A DNA stretch of 64,000 nucleotides from Paenibacillus_E qinlingensis (GTDB lineage Bacteria; Bacillota; Bacilli; Paenibacillales; NBRC-103111), in the NCBI RefSeq assembly GCF_028746185.1, contig NZ_JAQIVH010000008.1, positions 186,001 through 250,000 on the forward strand, read 5' to 3'. Positions 9,025 through 17,865 of this stretch are shown here, one piece after another. How positions within the stretch are numbered: position 1 is the first letter of the stretch; each line of letters opens with the position of its first letter. Position numbers and translations under genes: made by a program. The notes under the pieces were generated by a model. The model made no database searches. It was not told where the DNA came from and was given only the letters and a program-made list of their open reading frames with translations.

Positions 9025-10320
9025 TTATGTGTCACTTCGTGTTTCAATCATAATAGGTGCAACATGAATGGCTAATTTGCCATCCTTCACTACAACATCG
9101 TTGCCATACAACAAATTGTGATACACACCATCTGCAAGTGGAACTGCTACTTCGGCAGGTTTCCCTTTACAACTGAATACGCCAATCAGTCTCTCCTCTC
9201 CCCAAGTATGCGTGCCCACCAATATATCACTCTCATCTAAGGCTGTTAGATGGTAACGGCTATTCGCGAAGATCTCTTTGCTTTTGATCGAATAAAGCGC
9301 TTTCAGTGATTCCGAAATATCTCGCCCCGTATCCCAATTCACCGTATCTCGATTAAATAAGTCCGGTCGGAAATCGTTCTCGTATTCTTGCCCCGCATAG
9401 AGCAAGGTCATCCCTTTTTGAAAATAAATGAACGCCGTCCAATGGATGAGTGACAGGCCATCAGGAATGATGTCTTTCGCCCGAGCTTGGTCGTGATTCT
9501 CTAAATAGCGAAGCTTGATATAGTTGTCCGGGTAGATGAACTCCTGCATATTCACTCGGAGCGCATACGCACTAAGCGTGTTAGCACCGGTTAAGTACCC
9601 TCGGAAGTATTCGAAAACATCATAGTCATAGCAAATATCAAAAGCCTGGAAAATCTCCGAATCCGACAAGCTGACCATGCCTCTTGCCCGATTATCCATG
9701 ATAAAAGCTGGCTCAACGGACTCGCTTAGCCACAGACAATCTGGATTGATCTTCGCCACCTCTTCTCGCGCGCGCAGCCAGAAATCTAGCGGCACTAGCG
9801 GCGCTACATCACATCGAAAGCCATCAACGATTTCTGCCCACATTTTAAGCGTATCAATCTGATACTCCCATAAAGCAAGATGGCTGTAATCTAAATCGAT
9901 AATATCTTTCCAATCGCCGATCCGATTGTACATTCGTCCCTCGGCATTCCGATAGAAATACTCAGGATGATGATGCGCTAACCACGAGTCTGGCGAAGTA
10001 TGATTGTAGACCACATCAATGAGGCATTTCATCCCTTTGTCATGAATGGCTTGCACTAAACTTTTGAAATCTGCCAAGGTACCAAACTCTGGATTAACCT
10101 CCCGATAGTTCTGAATCGCATAAGGCGAGCCAAGTTCGCCAATTCGAGCCTGCTGACCAGTCGGATGAATGGGGAGAATCCAAATCCAATCTACCCCTAA
10201 CGCCTGAATTCGATCCAAGTCTTCCTCAACCGCTCCAAACGTTCCTTGTTCACTATAATTCCGGATATAAATGGCATACATCACTTGATTTCTTAAACTT
10301 TTCGGCGTATCTTTGGCCAT
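9025..10320 (-). CDS. Cytosolic GH13 alpha-amylase-family enzyme
   Basis: 431 residues, no signal peptide, so it acts on imported oligosaccharides. All four GH13 signature regions are visible: D-V-V-Y-N-H (102-107), G-F-R-C-D-V-A with nucleophile D171, W-L-S-E with acid/base E200, and E-N-H-D with transition-state stabiliser D277. It is short for the family, with a barrel and a small C-terminal domain (about 350-431). Exact specificity (maltodextrin, isomalto-oligosaccharide, trehalose-type) cannot be assigned. It lies between the binding-protein gene and the GH27-like gene of cassette I. AGGAG precedes the ATG by 8 bases. A hairpin in the gap to the binding-protein gene may lower its expression. 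Confidence 0.88.
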   Translation of the reverse strand: MAKDTPKSLRNQVMYAIYIRNYSEQGTFGAVEEDLDRIQALGVDWIWILPIHPTGQQARIGELGSPYAIQNYREVNPEFGTLADFKSLVQAIHDKGMKCLIDVVYNHTSPDSWLAHHHPEYFYRNAEGRMYNRIGDWKDIIDLDYSHLALWEYQIDTLKMWAEIVDGFRCDVAPLVPLDFWLRAREEVAKINPDCLWLSESVEPAFIMDNRARGMVSLSDSEIFQAFDICYDYDVFEYFRGYLTGANTLSAYALRVNMQEFIYPDNYIKLRYLENHDQARAKDIIPDGLSLIHWTAFIYFQKGMTLLYAGQEYENDFRPDLFNRDTVNWDTGRDISESLKALYSIKSKEIFANSRYHLTALDESDILVGTHTWGEERLIGVFSCKGKPAEVAVPLADGVYHNLLYGNDVVVKDGKLAIHVAPIMIETRSDT

Positions 10321-10370
10321 CTGCGCTGCTCCTATCCGCGTATGAATTTGACTTATTTGCTTAGTAGAAA

Positions 10371-10403
10371 GGGGCTATCCAGGAAAACAACCCTTCTAGC
10401 CCC
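10371..10403 (-). terminator. Hairpin between binding-protein and GH13 genes (possible attenuator)
   Basis: On the minus strand GGGGCTA pairs with TAGCCCC across a 19-base loop and is followed by TTTCT. The short T run suggests partial termination or mRNA stabilisation, which would favour the binding protein over the enzymes. Confidence 0.45.
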
Positions 10404-10413
10404 AATTGTCCCC

Positions 10414-11940
10414 CTACTTTTTCTTCGTTTTCAACCATTCGTCCAATTGACGCTGCTTCTCTGCAATGACTTTGTTTACACCAGCTGCCTCTAACTTTTG
10501 CAAATATTGCGGTATCGTTTTCTCCGGATCCAACGAGCCCGTTGCCACGATCCCTGAATATTGCTGACTAGCATTATTGATCGCTGTAATTTCGTTTTTA
10601 ACAGAATCCGGGTTAAATACAAAGCCTAGTGCAGGCGATTTTTCAGCGGAGTCATTAAACTTCTTGTAGAGATCCCAAAGCTTCGGATCCTCGCCTTTCC
10701 ACAAGTACGTGTTCATTTGATTCCCGAACATCCAGGACTGGTTCAAGTTGTAGCCAGAAGTTGCCGCCGTAACGCCAGTTGGATAATCAATCGAACCATC
10801 AGCACCTTTGACGAAATGCTTGCCTTCAAGGCCCCAATTAAGCATATTAATCAGCGTTTTATCCGTAAATAAAAGGTTGATAAACATCATCGCTCGCTGC
10901 GGATCGGCGCTCGTCGTTGGAATCGCCAACATGGAGCTTGTTGTATCCCCTGTGGTCATGAATGGCTTTGTTAGCTCAATCGCAACCATCGGCGTCCCCG
11001 TATTCCGTGATTCTTGGAGTTCAATCCCCGGCTTCATCGCAACCGCATAGGAGAACGCTTTACCCGATTTCACCGCATTAGCTACCCCATCATTGCGTGA
11101 TGCTGCATCCTTATTGACATACCCCGCTTCAAACCACTGCCGCATGAGCTTCGCAAGATCCATATACGCTGGTGTACCGATCATGTTGACCACTTTCAGA
11201 TCCGTCGTTCCGCGAACCAAGCCACCAGGGCCGTCACCTAACGAGTCAAAAGGTAACATTTGCGTCACCGGCGAGTTGCCCGCTTCGGCTTGGAGAGGCG
11301 TCATCCCCGGCTCATTTTGCTTGATTTTTTCAAAAACTGGACCAAAATCCTTCAACTCTTTGAGCTGCGTCACATCAATCTTGTATTTCTCCACCAAATC
11401 TTTCCGCATCACAATACCTCTGGTAGAGGCAAATTCCTTATTCGTGACTGCGCCGTACACTTTCCCATTAATCTTCCCACCCTCAACGACAGCTGGGTCA
11501 ATGATGGATTTAATGCCTTGCCCATTCGAGTTGATTAGATCGTCTAGTGCAATCACTTGTCCTTTGGCTACTTGCTGCCCAAGTCCCATCCAGGAAGACG
11601 TCCACATGACATCTAACTGTTCATTCGAGGCAAACATCAGGTTCGTCTTATCATTCCAAGCTCCCCAATCGATCGGACGAAGCTCGATGGTGGCATTTAT
11701 TTTGTCCTTCAAATATTTACTCATCTCTTCGTTCACCGCTGCCAAATCTTTCGGTGTACTTCCGGGAAACGCCATAACGAGCTTATAAGGCTTTAAACTA
11801 TTTGCTTTCTCTGTTGCCGCACTTGTTGGTACTGGTGAATTGCTCACAGATGCCGTTTCATTACTTTTCGAACAAGCAGCAAGTGATAGTGACAAGACCA
11901 TCGTAACCGCCAACATGATCGTTCCAAGTCTCTTTTTCAT
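10414..11940 (-). CDS. Sugar ABC transporter substrate-binding lipoprotein (LplA/YtcQ-type), cassette I
   Basis: 508-residue solute receptor anchored to the membrane by lipid. The lipobox L-A-A-C puts the modified cysteine at residue 23. The rest is a family-1-type extracellular binding protein of the long LplA/YtcQ subgroup, which binds oligosaccharides and hands them to LplB/LplC-type permeases. It follows both permease genes and precedes the GH13 gene. It is clearly paralogous to the cassette III protein (46854-48389), sharing the long segment around Y-L-K-D-K-I-N-A-T and R-K-D-L-V-E-K-Y-K-I-D. GGGAGGG precedes the ATG. Confidence 0.93.
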   Translation of the reverse strand: MKKRLGTIMLAVTMVLSLSLAACSKSNETASVSNSPVPTSAATEKANSLKPYKLVMAFPGSTPKDLAAVNEEMSKYLKDKINATIELRPIDWGAWNDKTNLMFASNEQLDVMWTSSWMGLGQQVAKGQVIALDDLINSNGQGIKSIIDPAVVEGGKINGKVYGAVTNKEFASTRGIVMRKDLVEKYKIDVTQLKELKDFGPVFEKIKQNEPGMTPLQAEAGNSPVTQMLPFDSLGDGPGGLVRGTTDLKVVNMIGTPAYMDLAKLMRQWFEAGYVNKDAASRNDGVANAVKSGKAFSYAVAMKPGIELQESRNTGTPMVAIELTKPFMTTGDTTSSMLAIPTTSADPQRAMMFINLLFTDKTLINMLNWGLEGKHFVKGADGSIDYPTGVTAATSGYNLNQSWMFGNQMNTYLWKGEDPKLWDLYKKFNDSAEKSPALGFVFNPDSVKNEITAINNASQQYSGIVATGSLDPEKTIPQYLQKLEAAGVNKVIAEKQRQLDEWLKTKKK

Positions 11941-12018
11941 GTTAAACCCTCCCGTAATTTCATTATCTATGGTAATCGGACTTCTGTCGAACCCCTATTG
12001 GCACTCAACATACACCGT

Positions 12019-12906
12019 TCAACCCTTGATCGAACCGATCGTTAAACCTTTGACGAAATACTTCTGAAAGAAAGGATAGGCCAGAATAATGGGACCCACG
12101 CCGATAATGGCCATCGCCATGCGCATCGTCTCTTGAGGAATCATATCCATGAGTGATGCGGTACTCGCGTTCTGCGATTTCTGTGATAAGAACTGAATGT
12201 TCAAAAGCGACATATTCAGCAAGTATTGCAAGCTGTAGAATTTCGCTTTGGATAGAAACACCAAGCTATTAAACCAATCATTCCAATAAGCGAGTGTATT
12301 AAACAGTCCAATGGTTGCGAACACTGGCTTAGATAGGGGAATTACAAATTGTGCAAAGATCCGTAGTTCACCCGCTCCGTCAATATAAGCTGACTCGATT
12401 AAAGCTGGAGGAATCGTTGTCGCGAAAAAGGTGCGCATGATCAGGACATTGAATCCGTTTAGCAATAAATTCGGTATGATTAAGGCCCAAATTGTATCTC
12501 TCAAATCCCATACCGTTGAATACACGAGATACCATGACACCAAGCCGCCGTTAAATAAAATGGTAAAGAAGATGAAGAACGAAAGCGCGGTTTTGAGCGG
12601 CAGCTCGCCACGAGATAGTGGGTAAGCCAGCATGGAAGTGACAAGTAAGCTCAGCACCAAACCAATCAAGGTCACGGCAATCGTGACACCATAAGAACGA
12701 AGAATTACACCTGGATCCGATATAAAAAGATAACGGTACGCATCCATACTCCATTGGGCTGGAAAAAATGAGTAACCATTGGCTAAGATAGCCTTTTCAT
12801 CCGTAAACGATGCAATCAGCACCAGTACGAAGGGGATGATCATCCCGAAGGACAGCAAGCTGAACAGGAGATGAATAACCCATGAATCTTTTTTCTTATT
12901 TCCCAT
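12019..12906 (-). CDS. ABC sugar permease (LplC/YtcP-type), cassette I
   Basis: About 295 residues with six predicted membrane helices and the permease E-A-A-like loop (E-S-A-Y-I-D-G-A-G-E near residue 190) that contacts the ATPase. Together with the next permease it forms the channel of an oligosaccharide importer. The ATG at 12906 is preferred: AGGTGG (12915-12920) lies 8 bases upstream, whereas an in-frame TTG at 12924 overlaps the upstream gene's stop without a ribosome site at a usable distance. Its C-terminal F-V-K-G-L-T-I-G-S-I-K-G is the subgroup's typical ending. No ATPase gene is present in the cassette. Confidence 0.92.
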   Translation of the reverse strand: MGNKKKDSWVIHLLFSLLSFGMIIPFVLVLIASFTDEKAILANGYSFFPAQWSMDAYRYLFISDPGVILRSYGVTIAVTLIGLVLSLLVTSMLAYPLSRGELPLKTALSFFIFFTILFNGGLVSWYLVYSTVWDLRDTIWALIIPNLLLNGFNVLIMRTFFATTIPPALIESAYIDGAGELRIFAQFVIPLSKPVFATIGLFNTLAYWNDWFNSLVFLSKAKFYSLQYLLNMSLLNIQFLSQKSQNASTASLMDMIPQETMRMAMAIIGVGPIILAYPFFQKYFVKGLTIGSIKG

Positions 12907-12920
12907 ATGCCATGCCACCT

Positions 12921-13901
12921 TCAAAATAATGAGTTATCTCGGCTGACTTTTCGCACAACAAAGTTTGAAAATAACACCAAGGCAAAACCTACGACAGATT
13001 GGTACAAGCCAGCGGCGGAGGCCATGGATATATCACCAAGCTGCATGAGACCTCGATACACATAGGTATCGATCGTATTTGTGACGGGAAGCAATGCTCC
13101 CGAATTCATGGGTACCTGGTAGAACAGGCCAAAATCAGAGTAAAAGATTCTACCAACGGCTAGCAGTGTCATAATTGTCATAATCGGAATTAATAATGGC
13201 AAAGTGATGTGCCGAATCTGCATCCATTTGGACGCGCCGTCAATCTCCGCTGCCTCGTAATACTCTTGGTCAATCCCAACAATGGCGGCGATGTAGACGA
13301 CGCTCGAATAGCCAATGGTTTTCCACACATTCACGATAATTAAAATGAACGGCCAATATTTCGGCTCCATATACCAATAAATCGGATCGATATGGAAGAG
13401 TGGCAGAATCGTTTTATTAAGGAAACCATATTCCGGACTCAATAAGCCAAACAGCAGATACGCCACAATGACCATGGAGATAAAATAAGGCAGCAGCAAG
13501 GCACTCTGATAAAACTTGCCTATTTTGGCGCGAACTTCATTGAGCAGGATCGCCACCGTGACCGATGACACTAAACCGATGATAATAAACGCTACATTGT
13601 ATAGAATTGTATTCCGGGTAATAACTAGGGCATCCGAGGTCGCAAATAAGTAAGTGAAATTGTGAAAACCAACCCAGTCGCTATGCCATATGCCTTTGGT
13701 GAAATTGATGTTTTTGAATGCAATGATGACACCTAACATCGGTACATAGTTATTCAGTATTAAATACAGTAAACCCGGCAGCATAAGCAGGTACAGGTAC
13801 CGATATTGCTTCATTTTTTTCCACAAAACCCATTTGGCTGATGCTCTACTAGACTTGATGACTGGCTGTGATGGATTAACTGTTGCCTCTTGTGACTTCA
13901 T
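12921..13901 (-). CDS. ABC sugar permease (LplB-type), cassette I
   Basis: 326 residues, six membrane helices after a basic N-terminal tail; the E-A-A loop reads E-A-A-E-I-D-G-A-S near residue 220. Partner of the downstream permease in an oligosaccharide importer. It is the first gene of the transporter operon, followed by the second permease, binding protein, GH13 and GH27-like genes. AGGAGG lies about 11 bases before the ATG. Its upstream region (13996-14028) carries a motif also found before the cassette I kinase gene, which suggests control by the adjacent response regulator. Confidence 0.93.
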   Translation of the reverse strand: MKSQEATVNPSQPVIKSSRASAKWVLWKKMKQYRYLYLLMLPGLLYLILNNYVPMLGVIIAFKNINFTKGIWHSDWVGFHNFTYLFATSDALVITRNTILYNVAFIIIGLVSSVTVAILLNEVRAKIGKFYQSALLLPYFISMVIVAYLLFGLLSPEYGFLNKTILPLFHIDPIYWYMEPKYWPFILIIVNVWKTIGYSSVVYIAAIVGIDQEYYEAAEIDGASKWMQIRHITLPLLIPIMTIMTLLAVGRIFYSDFGLFYQVPMNSGALLPVTNTIDTYVYRGLMQLGDISMASAAGLYQSVVGFALVLFSNFVVRKVSRDNSLF

Positions 13902-13995
13902 TGTCGACTGCCCCTCCTGTCTGACTTTCTGACTGCCATTTCTATCTTTCTGATCCCTATATGGCCATTATATGATTTCTAGGAAATCTCCCCTA

Positions 13996-14028
13996 CTACG
14001 TGAGTTACCAGTTGTATGCAACAATTGT
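13996..14028. promoter_or_regulatory. Predicted YesN-type operator before cassette I transporter operon
   Basis: The plus strand reads CTACG, 18 other bases, then CAACAATTGT. The same arrangement (CTACG-N18-CAACGATTGT) lies before the cassette I kinase gene at 17546-17578, at a similar distance from the start (about 95-127 versus 79-113 bases). The core TATGCAACAATTGT (14015-14028) matches that copy at 13 of 14 positions. Confidence 0.55.
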
Positions 14029-14044
14029 TACGACTTATGGTATG

Positions 14045-14079
14045 TAAAAAAGCGAAGGCGCCTCAGCACCTCCGCTTTC
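14045..14079 (-). terminator. Terminator after cassette I response-regulator gene
   Basis: On the minus strand AAAGCGGAGGTGC pairs with GCGCCTTCGCTTT (G-U pairs allowed), followed by T6, just after the regulator stop codon. Confidence 0.85.
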
Positions 14080-14084
14080 ATCTG

Positions 14085-15689
14085 CTATTCGTCACGGGCT
14101 CTCCGAAATTCTTGAGGCGTGACGTTATGGACTTTTTTGAACATTTTAGAAAAGTAAGAAAAATTATCATACCCGAGCGACATCGCGATGGAGCTAATGG
14201 TATCCTGTGTAGATGCCAGCAAATCCGAGGCTCGGTTCATGCGCTCATGCAGCATGTATTCGGTAATCGATGTGCCTGTTTTGAGTCGAAACAACCGGGA
14301 TAAATACGATGGATTGAGATGAACCAACGCCGACAAATCGTCTCGCGTAATATCTTGGTTAATATGTTGATGAATGTAACTTTGAATTTGTAACACAATG
14401 CTATTTGCCTGCTGGTCTTCAGAACCCGGGTCTGTCAGCGACAAGACGGCCTTGATCATTCCCTCCATCCACATCTGTACATGCACCGAAGAACGCGTCA
14501 CTTCCTGCGGGTCAGAGGCGACTCCTTGACGAGATAACGTATCTGGCGATATCCCTTTGCGCAGCAAAACATAATATACAACCTGTAAAACACCGTGGAA
14601 CACCGTTGTCAACGCTTCTTTCCGTCCCTGATGATCACGGATCCAGTCATAGGTTTCCGCCATATATCCCTTGATCTGCTCCAAATTGCCGGACTCCAAA
14701 CTTTCCGTCCATTTCAAAAAAGACATCTGCTCGCTCTGCGGCTGCTGGCTTACGTGTTCGGCATGCACAATGACTTGATGATGCCTTGTCACATTGCGAA
14801 ACTCCATCTCCAGCAGTTCATGATAGCGTAAACTCATTTCAGCAATCGCAGATACATTGCCAATATAACAGGACACATGACAAAAGAAGTACTGCTGACA
14901 GGCTTCCATATAAGCCTCGCAACGAAGTTTCCAACTGTCACCCTTCTCTACATGATCACGCAAATAGATGATAATAATGAGATTGCCAAGCTCATCTTCA
15001 ATGATATGTCCAGCTTGATCAGGGATGATAATCTCTTCTGCCGCTTTGCGAAGGGCGTAACCCATCAATTCTTCATCGTGCGCATTCAACGGTTTGGTCC
15101 ATTCCTCTATACTCAATAGGATTAATCGCAAATGATCCTTCTCAGAAAGTGGCAAATCATACGCACGAATCGCTTGCTCCAATTTCTGCTGCTTCCAATC
15201 CCCCGTACCATTCATCACATCTCGCCAAAAGGTTTGAACCCATTCAGGCTTCTGCTCATGCCAAAGCTGGTAGTATTTCTTGAACGTTTCCGTCTGCGAG
15301 CTATGGTTCCGCTTGTCTTGAAGTTCCTTGAGATTTTTGGCGATGACCTCCTCCATCTCTTCATAAATGACAGGCTTCAGCATGTAATCCTTGCTTCCTA
15401 ATTGCATCGCACGCTGCGCATACGAAAATTCGGCATGGCTCGTGAGGAAAACCGTCTTCAAATCTGGGAATTCCGTATTGGCCCATTCAAGCAATGACAA
15501 GCCATTCATAACAGGCATTTCAATATCGCAAATCATCACATCAATGGGATGCTCCTGTAAAATCTTCTTCGCTTGCTGCGCATTATAAGCCTCATGAACT
15601 TCGGCAATGGCCAAGTGTTCCCAGCCGATGCCATCAACAATTCCTTTTACCGCATATATTTCATCGTCAACGATGAGTACCTGATACAT
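14085..15689 (-). CDS. YesN-type response regulator (receiver plus AraC HTH), cassette I
   Basis: 534-residue two-component regulator. Receiver domain 1-125 with phosphoacceptor D55 in I-C-D-I-E-M-P, acidic D8-D9 and K105 region; a linker domain (about 130-420); and a C-terminal AraC-type double helix-turn-helix (about 430-530) with signature Y-F-S-K-M-F-K-K. It would be phosphorylated by the kinase encoded just upstream and switch on the transporter operon. The start is ATG 15689, with GAGGCGGG upstream; a longer frame begins at 15722 but extends the receiver unnaturally. It overlaps the kinase gene by 23 bases, so the pair is translationally coupled. Confidence 0.93.
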   Translation of the reverse strand: MYQVLIVDDEIYAVKGIVDGIGWEHLAIAEVHEAYNAQQAKKILQEHPIDVMICDIEMPVMNGLSLLEWANTEFPDLKTVFLTSHAEFSYAQRAMQLGSKDYMLKPVIYEEMEEVIAKNLKELQDKRNHSSQTETFKKYYQLWHEQKPEWVQTFWRDVMNGTGDWKQQKLEQAIRAYDLPLSEKDHLRLILLSIEEWTKPLNAHDEELMGYALRKAAEEIIIPDQAGHIIEDELGNLIIIIYLRDHVEKGDSWKLRCEAYMEACQQYFFCHVSCYIGNVSAIAEMSLRYHELLEMEFRNVTRHHQVIVHAEHVSQQPQSEQMSFLKWTESLESGNLEQIKGYMAETYDWIRDHQGRKEALTTVFHGVLQVVYYVLLRKGISPDTLSRQGVASDPQEVTRSSVHVQMWMEGMIKAVLSLTDPGSEDQQANSIVLQIQSYIHQHINQDITRDDLSALVHLNPSYLSRLFRLKTGTSITEYMLHERMNRASDLLASTQDTISSIAMSLGYDNFSYFSKMFKKVHNVTPQEFRRARDE

Positions 15690-17466
15690 GTGAATCCCGC
15701 CTCTCTGGCTGCTCATATTCAACGGGCAATTTAAGCGTTACGATAGCGCCTCCACTGGAGCTATTATCAAACGTAATGAGCGTCTCTGACCGGAAGAACA
15801 ATTTGCAGCGATGATGCACATTCCAAATCCCGATATGATCATCGAACTCATGCTGGAAATATTCACCTGATTGCAGCTTCGTTAGAATATCAGCGTGAAA
15901 TCCCACTCCGTTATCGGATACTTGGATTACGAGATAATCAATACTCGCATGGTCTTGACGCTCTATCCCCATCGAAATATGAATTCGAAATGGCTCTTCA
16001 TCCTTATACATGAAACCATGCTCCATCGCGTTTTCAATAAAGGGTTGAATCGTTAATGGCGGTATAGCATACACACTTAGACCTCGGTTCCGAACAATCT
16101 CATATTCGAAAGATTCGGGAAAGCGGACTTTCTGAATATCCAAATAGTTCTGAATATGATTTAGTTCTTCCTCTACCGAGACCGACGTAATATTCGTCCG
16201 AATCGTAAATCGCAAATGCTGAACAAGGAGAAGAATCAATTTGTGGACTAATGCAATATTTTTAACTTGCGCCAGATTATAGATGAGATTCAGACAATTC
16301 GTGAAAAAGTGGGGATGAATTTGGGCCTGCAGATGCTTGAGCTCGGCGCGATGCGTTTTGAGCTTTTCCTCATAAATACCGATCTTGAGGTTCTCGATTT
16401 CATCCGACATGGTATTGAATGTTTGATCAATATCGTTAAATTCACGTAATCGTGAAGGCTCGAGGCGTGTCATGAAGTTACCTTCACGAATGTTCCGCAT
16501 TCCTTTGAGCAGACGATGTACCGGCAGTGTAATCGAACGTTGTAGATACAACAGAAATAGGATCAATATAATTGTAACTATGGCAGGCATGATATAAATA
16601 AACCATTGGAATAGCGGTAATTGCTGAAGCAAACTCTTAATTGGCAGAATAACAACTAGATGAATATCCGCCGCTTGCGATTGTTTGTTGACGATCATTA
16701 CATTCGCCTTCGTACCTGCTACCCTCACCAAATTATAGGCATTTGCTTGCTCAGACAGTGCTTCTTCCAAATCTTTCCTTGCGAGCATGCCTTTCTCCGC
16801 ATCGGTCTCGTGCGTGAGGATCATGCCATCCGAAGAAGCGATGACGACTCGCCCCTTATCACTCAGTTCCAATGTATGAAACGGGCTTAGGAATCGGTTC
16901 AAATCCACCCAAACGCCCATGTATGCGCCCTCATTTGATTTGATAATACGCAGCATGGCATACTCGCCGCCAAGATCCAGCACCGTCCATTGCTTCGTGA
17001 ATGATTGAAGTTTGATGCTACTCGTCATTAATTCATTCAATTTCATGCGAATACGTTCTTTCGTTTCATAGCTTGTGCTCTGCTGAGCGGCTACAATGAC
17101 TTCTCGAGCGTTCGCACTATACGCAAAAAAAGCATCCATATCCGCATAGTACGTTATATCTTGGGTCAATAGGTTAAACGTATTCACCTTGCCGTAGACG
17201 GCTTCTTCACTTCCACTTGGATAAGAGCCAAACGATTGCAGATCCGCATTCTGGAGAGATGTCTTTAACAGATATTTTTCAACTTCGGCTAGCTTCTGAT
17301 CCATTTGCTTCATGTTCATCGTAACTAGGTTTTTATTCGAACCCGCTACCTGTTTCTGTACAACTTCGATCGCATACCAATTATTTAGGATCAGCAGCAC
17401 AATGAGCGGGACCGTGACAAGTAGGAACCCAATGATCAATTGTGATCGCAAACTTGATTTCTTCAT
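15667..17466 (-). CDS. YesM-type sensor histidine kinase, cassette I
   Basis: 599-residue membrane kinase. It has a helix at about 10-32, an extracellular sensor domain (33-285), a second helix (about 288-310), a HAMP domain, then a His_kinase domain with the phosphoacceptor in I-H-P-H-F-F-T-N (residue about 386) and a C-terminal ATPase domain with N-A-M-E-H-G and D-N-G-V-G-F boxes. The Y of the family motif N-P-H-F-L-Y-N is replaced by T. It probably senses the sugar or its loaded binding protein outside the cell. AGGAG lies 9 bases before the ATG. A motif pair at 17545-17579 suggests autoregulation. Confidence 0.93.
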   Translation of the reverse strand: MKKSSLRSQLIIGFLLVTVPLIVLLILNNWYAIEVVQKQVAGSNKNLVTMNMKQMDQKLAEVEKYLLKTSLQNADLQSFGSYPSGSEEAVYGKVNTFNLLTQDITYYADMDAFFAYSANAREVIVAAQQSTSYETKERIRMKLNELMTSSIKLQSFTKQWTVLDLGGEYAMLRIIKSNEGAYMGVWVDLNRFLSPFHTLELSDKGRVVIASSDGMILTHETDAEKGMLARKDLEEALSEQANAYNLVRVAGTKANVMIVNKQSQAADIHLVVILPIKSLLQQLPLFQWFIYIMPAIVTIILILFLLYLQRSITLPVHRLLKGMRNIREGNFMTRLEPSRLREFNDIDQTFNTMSDEIENLKIGIYEEKLKTHRAELKHLQAQIHPHFFTNCLNLIYNLAQVKNIALVHKLILLLVQHLRFTIRTNITSVSVEEELNHIQNYLDIQKVRFPESFEYEIVRNRGLSVYAIPPLTIQPFIENAMEHGFMYKDEEPFRIHISMGIERQDHASIDYLVIQVSDNGVGFHADILTKLQSGEYFQHEFDDHIGIWNVHHRCKLFFRSETLITFDNSSSGGAIVTLKLPVEYEQPERRDSHVSGTHR

Positions 17467-17544
17467 GGATGGGCACTCCTCAGCCTAGTGATATCTGTAT
17501 TATATAATAATGTCCTAGTATAGCGAGATTAGAATGTTTGGTCT

Positions 17545-17579
17545 GCTACGATTGTGCTATGCGATATGCAACGATTGTG
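17545..17579. promoter_or_regulatory. Predicted YesN-type operator before cassette I kinase gene
   Basis: Two direct repeats, GCTACGATTGTG (17545-17556) and GCAACGATTGTG (17568-17579), match at 11 of 12 positions with a 23-bp period, close to two helical turns and suited to the paired helix-turn-helix motifs of AraC-type regulators. The same layout occurs before the cassette I permease gene. Confidence 0.55.
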
Positions 17580-17587
17580 ACTTCTGA

Positions 17588-17625
17588 AATGAGAAACTGC
17601 CACAGATCGGGGATCTGCGGCAGTT
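17588..17625 (-). terminator. Hairpin downstream of GNAT gene (weak terminator candidate)
   Basis: AACTGCCGCAGAT pairs with ATCTGTGGCAGTT on the minus strand (one mismatch), followed by only TTCTC. If it ends the GNAT transcript, composite repeat B would lie in that transcript's 3' untranslated region. Confidence 0.4.
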
Positions 17626-17655
17626 GGAGAGTACGTATGAATCTATCAGCTAGAT

Positions 17656-17842
17656 TAGATGGAAAAAGTACATCTATTTCCGCGCTTTCTTCCATGTTTT
17701 ATGAAATAACTGGAAAACATACAGCTAAAATCAAGCTTTCTCGGCAATTGTAGCAGAATCACCTAAAATTAGATGGAGGTTTTCCAGTTAAAATCGATTT
17801 TGAGTCCAATCGAGTTGAAAGAACTGGATATTTTCCATTTAT
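17656..17842. repeat. Composite palindrome repeat, copy B (four 21-bp units)
   Basis: Units at 17656-17676, 17707-17727, 17770-17790 and 17822-17842, separated by 30, 42 and 31 bases, nearly the spacing of copy A. Arms are TAGATG/CATCTA, TAACTG/CAGCTA, TAGATG/CAGTTA and GAACTG/CATTTA. The first two units have GGAAAA on the left and the last two have TTTTCC on the right, so the element is roughly symmetric about its centre. Spacer sequences are not conserved with copy A. Confidence 0.85.
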
Positions 17843-17865
17843 TCACTCAACCTGATTAGTATTAT

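Larger units (their letters stand above)
17467..17865. other. Intergenic region with operator-like repeats, hairpin and composite repeat
   Basis: 400 bp between the cassette I kinase start and the GNAT stop. It holds the predicted response-regulator site (17545-17579), a strong hairpin (17595-17625) and composite repeat copy B (17656-17842). No gene is supported. Confidence 0.75.
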
